A stretch of 64,000 bases of DNA from Bradyrhizobium liaoningense (lineage in GTDB: Bacteria; Pseudomonadota; Alphaproteobacteria; Rhizobiales; Xanthobacteraceae): NCBI RefSeq assembly GCF_018130785.1, contig NZ_JAFCJT010000004.1, positions 337,104-401,103 on the forward strand, in the 5' to 3' direction. Within the stretch, counting starts at the first letter, position 1. Every line of letters begins with the position of its first letter. The notes below the pieces were generated by a model that saw only the letters and a list, made by a program, of their open reading frames with translations, was not told the DNA's origin and made no database searches. Below are positions 63,540 to 64,000 of the stretch, piece by piece. The translations under genes were made by a program, and so were the position numbers.

Positions 63540-63898
63540 TGACTCGCCTGTTGCTCGCGCTTGCCGGTTTGATGGGCGCCGCCGGCGTCGCGCTGGCCGC
63601 CGCCTCCGCGCACGGCGCCGATGCCAGCCGGCTCGCCTCCGCCAGCGCCATGCTGCTGTTTCATGCAACTGCCATACTCGCAGGTGTCGCCCTGCTCGCG
63701 CGCGGCCTTCTGCACGGCGGAATTGGGCTCGTCGCCGCGTTTGGCTTCGTGATCGGCGCCGCGCTGTTCGCGGGCGACCTGACCTTGCGGCAATATGCCG
63801 GCCATTCGCTGTTTCCGTTCGCGGCGCCGACCGGCGGAACGGTGATGATTGCGAGCTGGCTGGCGGTGACGCTGGCCGCGGTGGCGGCGCGGAAGTGA
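63539..63898 (+). CDS. DUF423 small membrane protein
   Basis: A 119-residue protein with four hydrophobic segments: an N-terminal LLLALAGLMGAAGVALAAASAHG with the family HG, then MLLFHATAILAGVALLA, GIGLVAAFGFVIGAALFAGD and FPFAAPTGGTVMIASWLAVT. The FPFAAPTGG motif is typical of DUF423 (YgdD). Function unknown. The start overlaps the engB stop by one base. Confidence 0.9.
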   Translation: MTRLLLALAGLMGAAGVALAAASAHGADASRLASASAMLLFHATAILAGVALLARGLLHGGIGLVAAFGFVIGAALFAGDLTLRQYAGHSLFPFAAPTGGTVMIASWLAVTLAAVAARK

Positions 63899-64000
63899 CG
63901 CTTCATCTTACCCTCCCCCTCCAGGTAGGGCTATCGCATATGGGCAAGGACGGAGAGGAGAAAGTCGTTATTCCACCTCGCCTGGAGCATTTTGTGGCTG

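Overview
The window is a chromosomal segment of a high-GC alphaproteobacterium. It is most likely Bradyrhizobium or a close relative. The reasons are the rpmH-rnpA-yidC-engB order, a very large (about 1,600-residue) NAD-glutamate dehydrogenase, two-permease phosphonate transport, Irr/ICE-like sequence upstream of a TonB receptor, and several palindromic intergenic repeats of the kind scattered through Bradyrhizobium genomes. This assignment is an inference; no rRNA marker is present. I see no insertion sequence, integrase, prophage or CRISPR array.

Positions 1-11362 hold a complete phosphonate regulon apart from the truncated phnL. A minus-strand C-P lyase operon (phnG-H-I-J-K-L, running off the left edge) diverges from its repressor gene phnF. 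A minus-strand transport operon (phnC-D-E2-E1) diverges from a plus-strand unit made of a hexapeptide acetyltransferase, phnM and a 2H-phosphoesterase-fold protein. Both divergent intergenic regions carry Pho-box-like direct repeats with 11-bp period, so phosphate starvation control is readable in the sequence. The phnG/phnF region also carries a perfect inverted repeat that fits a PhnF operator.

Positions 11366-34687 are metabolic and stress genes, mostly on the minus strand: a selenium-binding protein/methanethiol-oxidase homologue with a membrane partner, a DHDPS-fold dehydratase-like enzyme, a chemoreceptor, a MarR/enoyl-CoA hydratase pair, a TetR-controlled EmrAB-type efflux pump, a tannase-family esterase, a GntP-type permease with a patatin lipase, SerA, a three-domain rhodanese, and an iron-uptake unit (TonB receptor, ferric-binding protein, PepSY membrane protein). 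Positions 34866-49329 hold a GlcD-type FAD oxidase with its GntR regulator, an EamA exporter, YgiQ-type radical SAM protein, an Rrf2 regulator with a methyltransferase, a lipoprotein hydrolase, an AraC/luciferase-like monooxygenase pair, and a Wzz/ExoP-like polysaccharide co-polymerase.

Positions 49938-64000 hold NAD-glutamate dehydrogenase, small stress-type proteins (YbaK, CBS), a tRNA-Arg(ACG) gene, a sensor histidine kinase and the rpmH-rnpA-yidC-engB-DUF423 block. A decayed copy of the tRNA-Arg 3' end lies 3 kb downstream of the tRNA in the same orientation, which is the geometry left by an old tRNA-targeted integration.

The most notable points are the layered Pho/PhnF control, the 2H-phosphoesterase beside phnM as a possible stand-in for PhnP, the tRNA-Arg 3'-end duplication, two apparently leaderless regulator genes (one with a palindrome over its start codon), a degenerate ATP-binding loop in the ExoP-like protein, and a 54-residue coiled-coil protein. 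I did not find a clearly new multi-gene defence or biosynthetic system.
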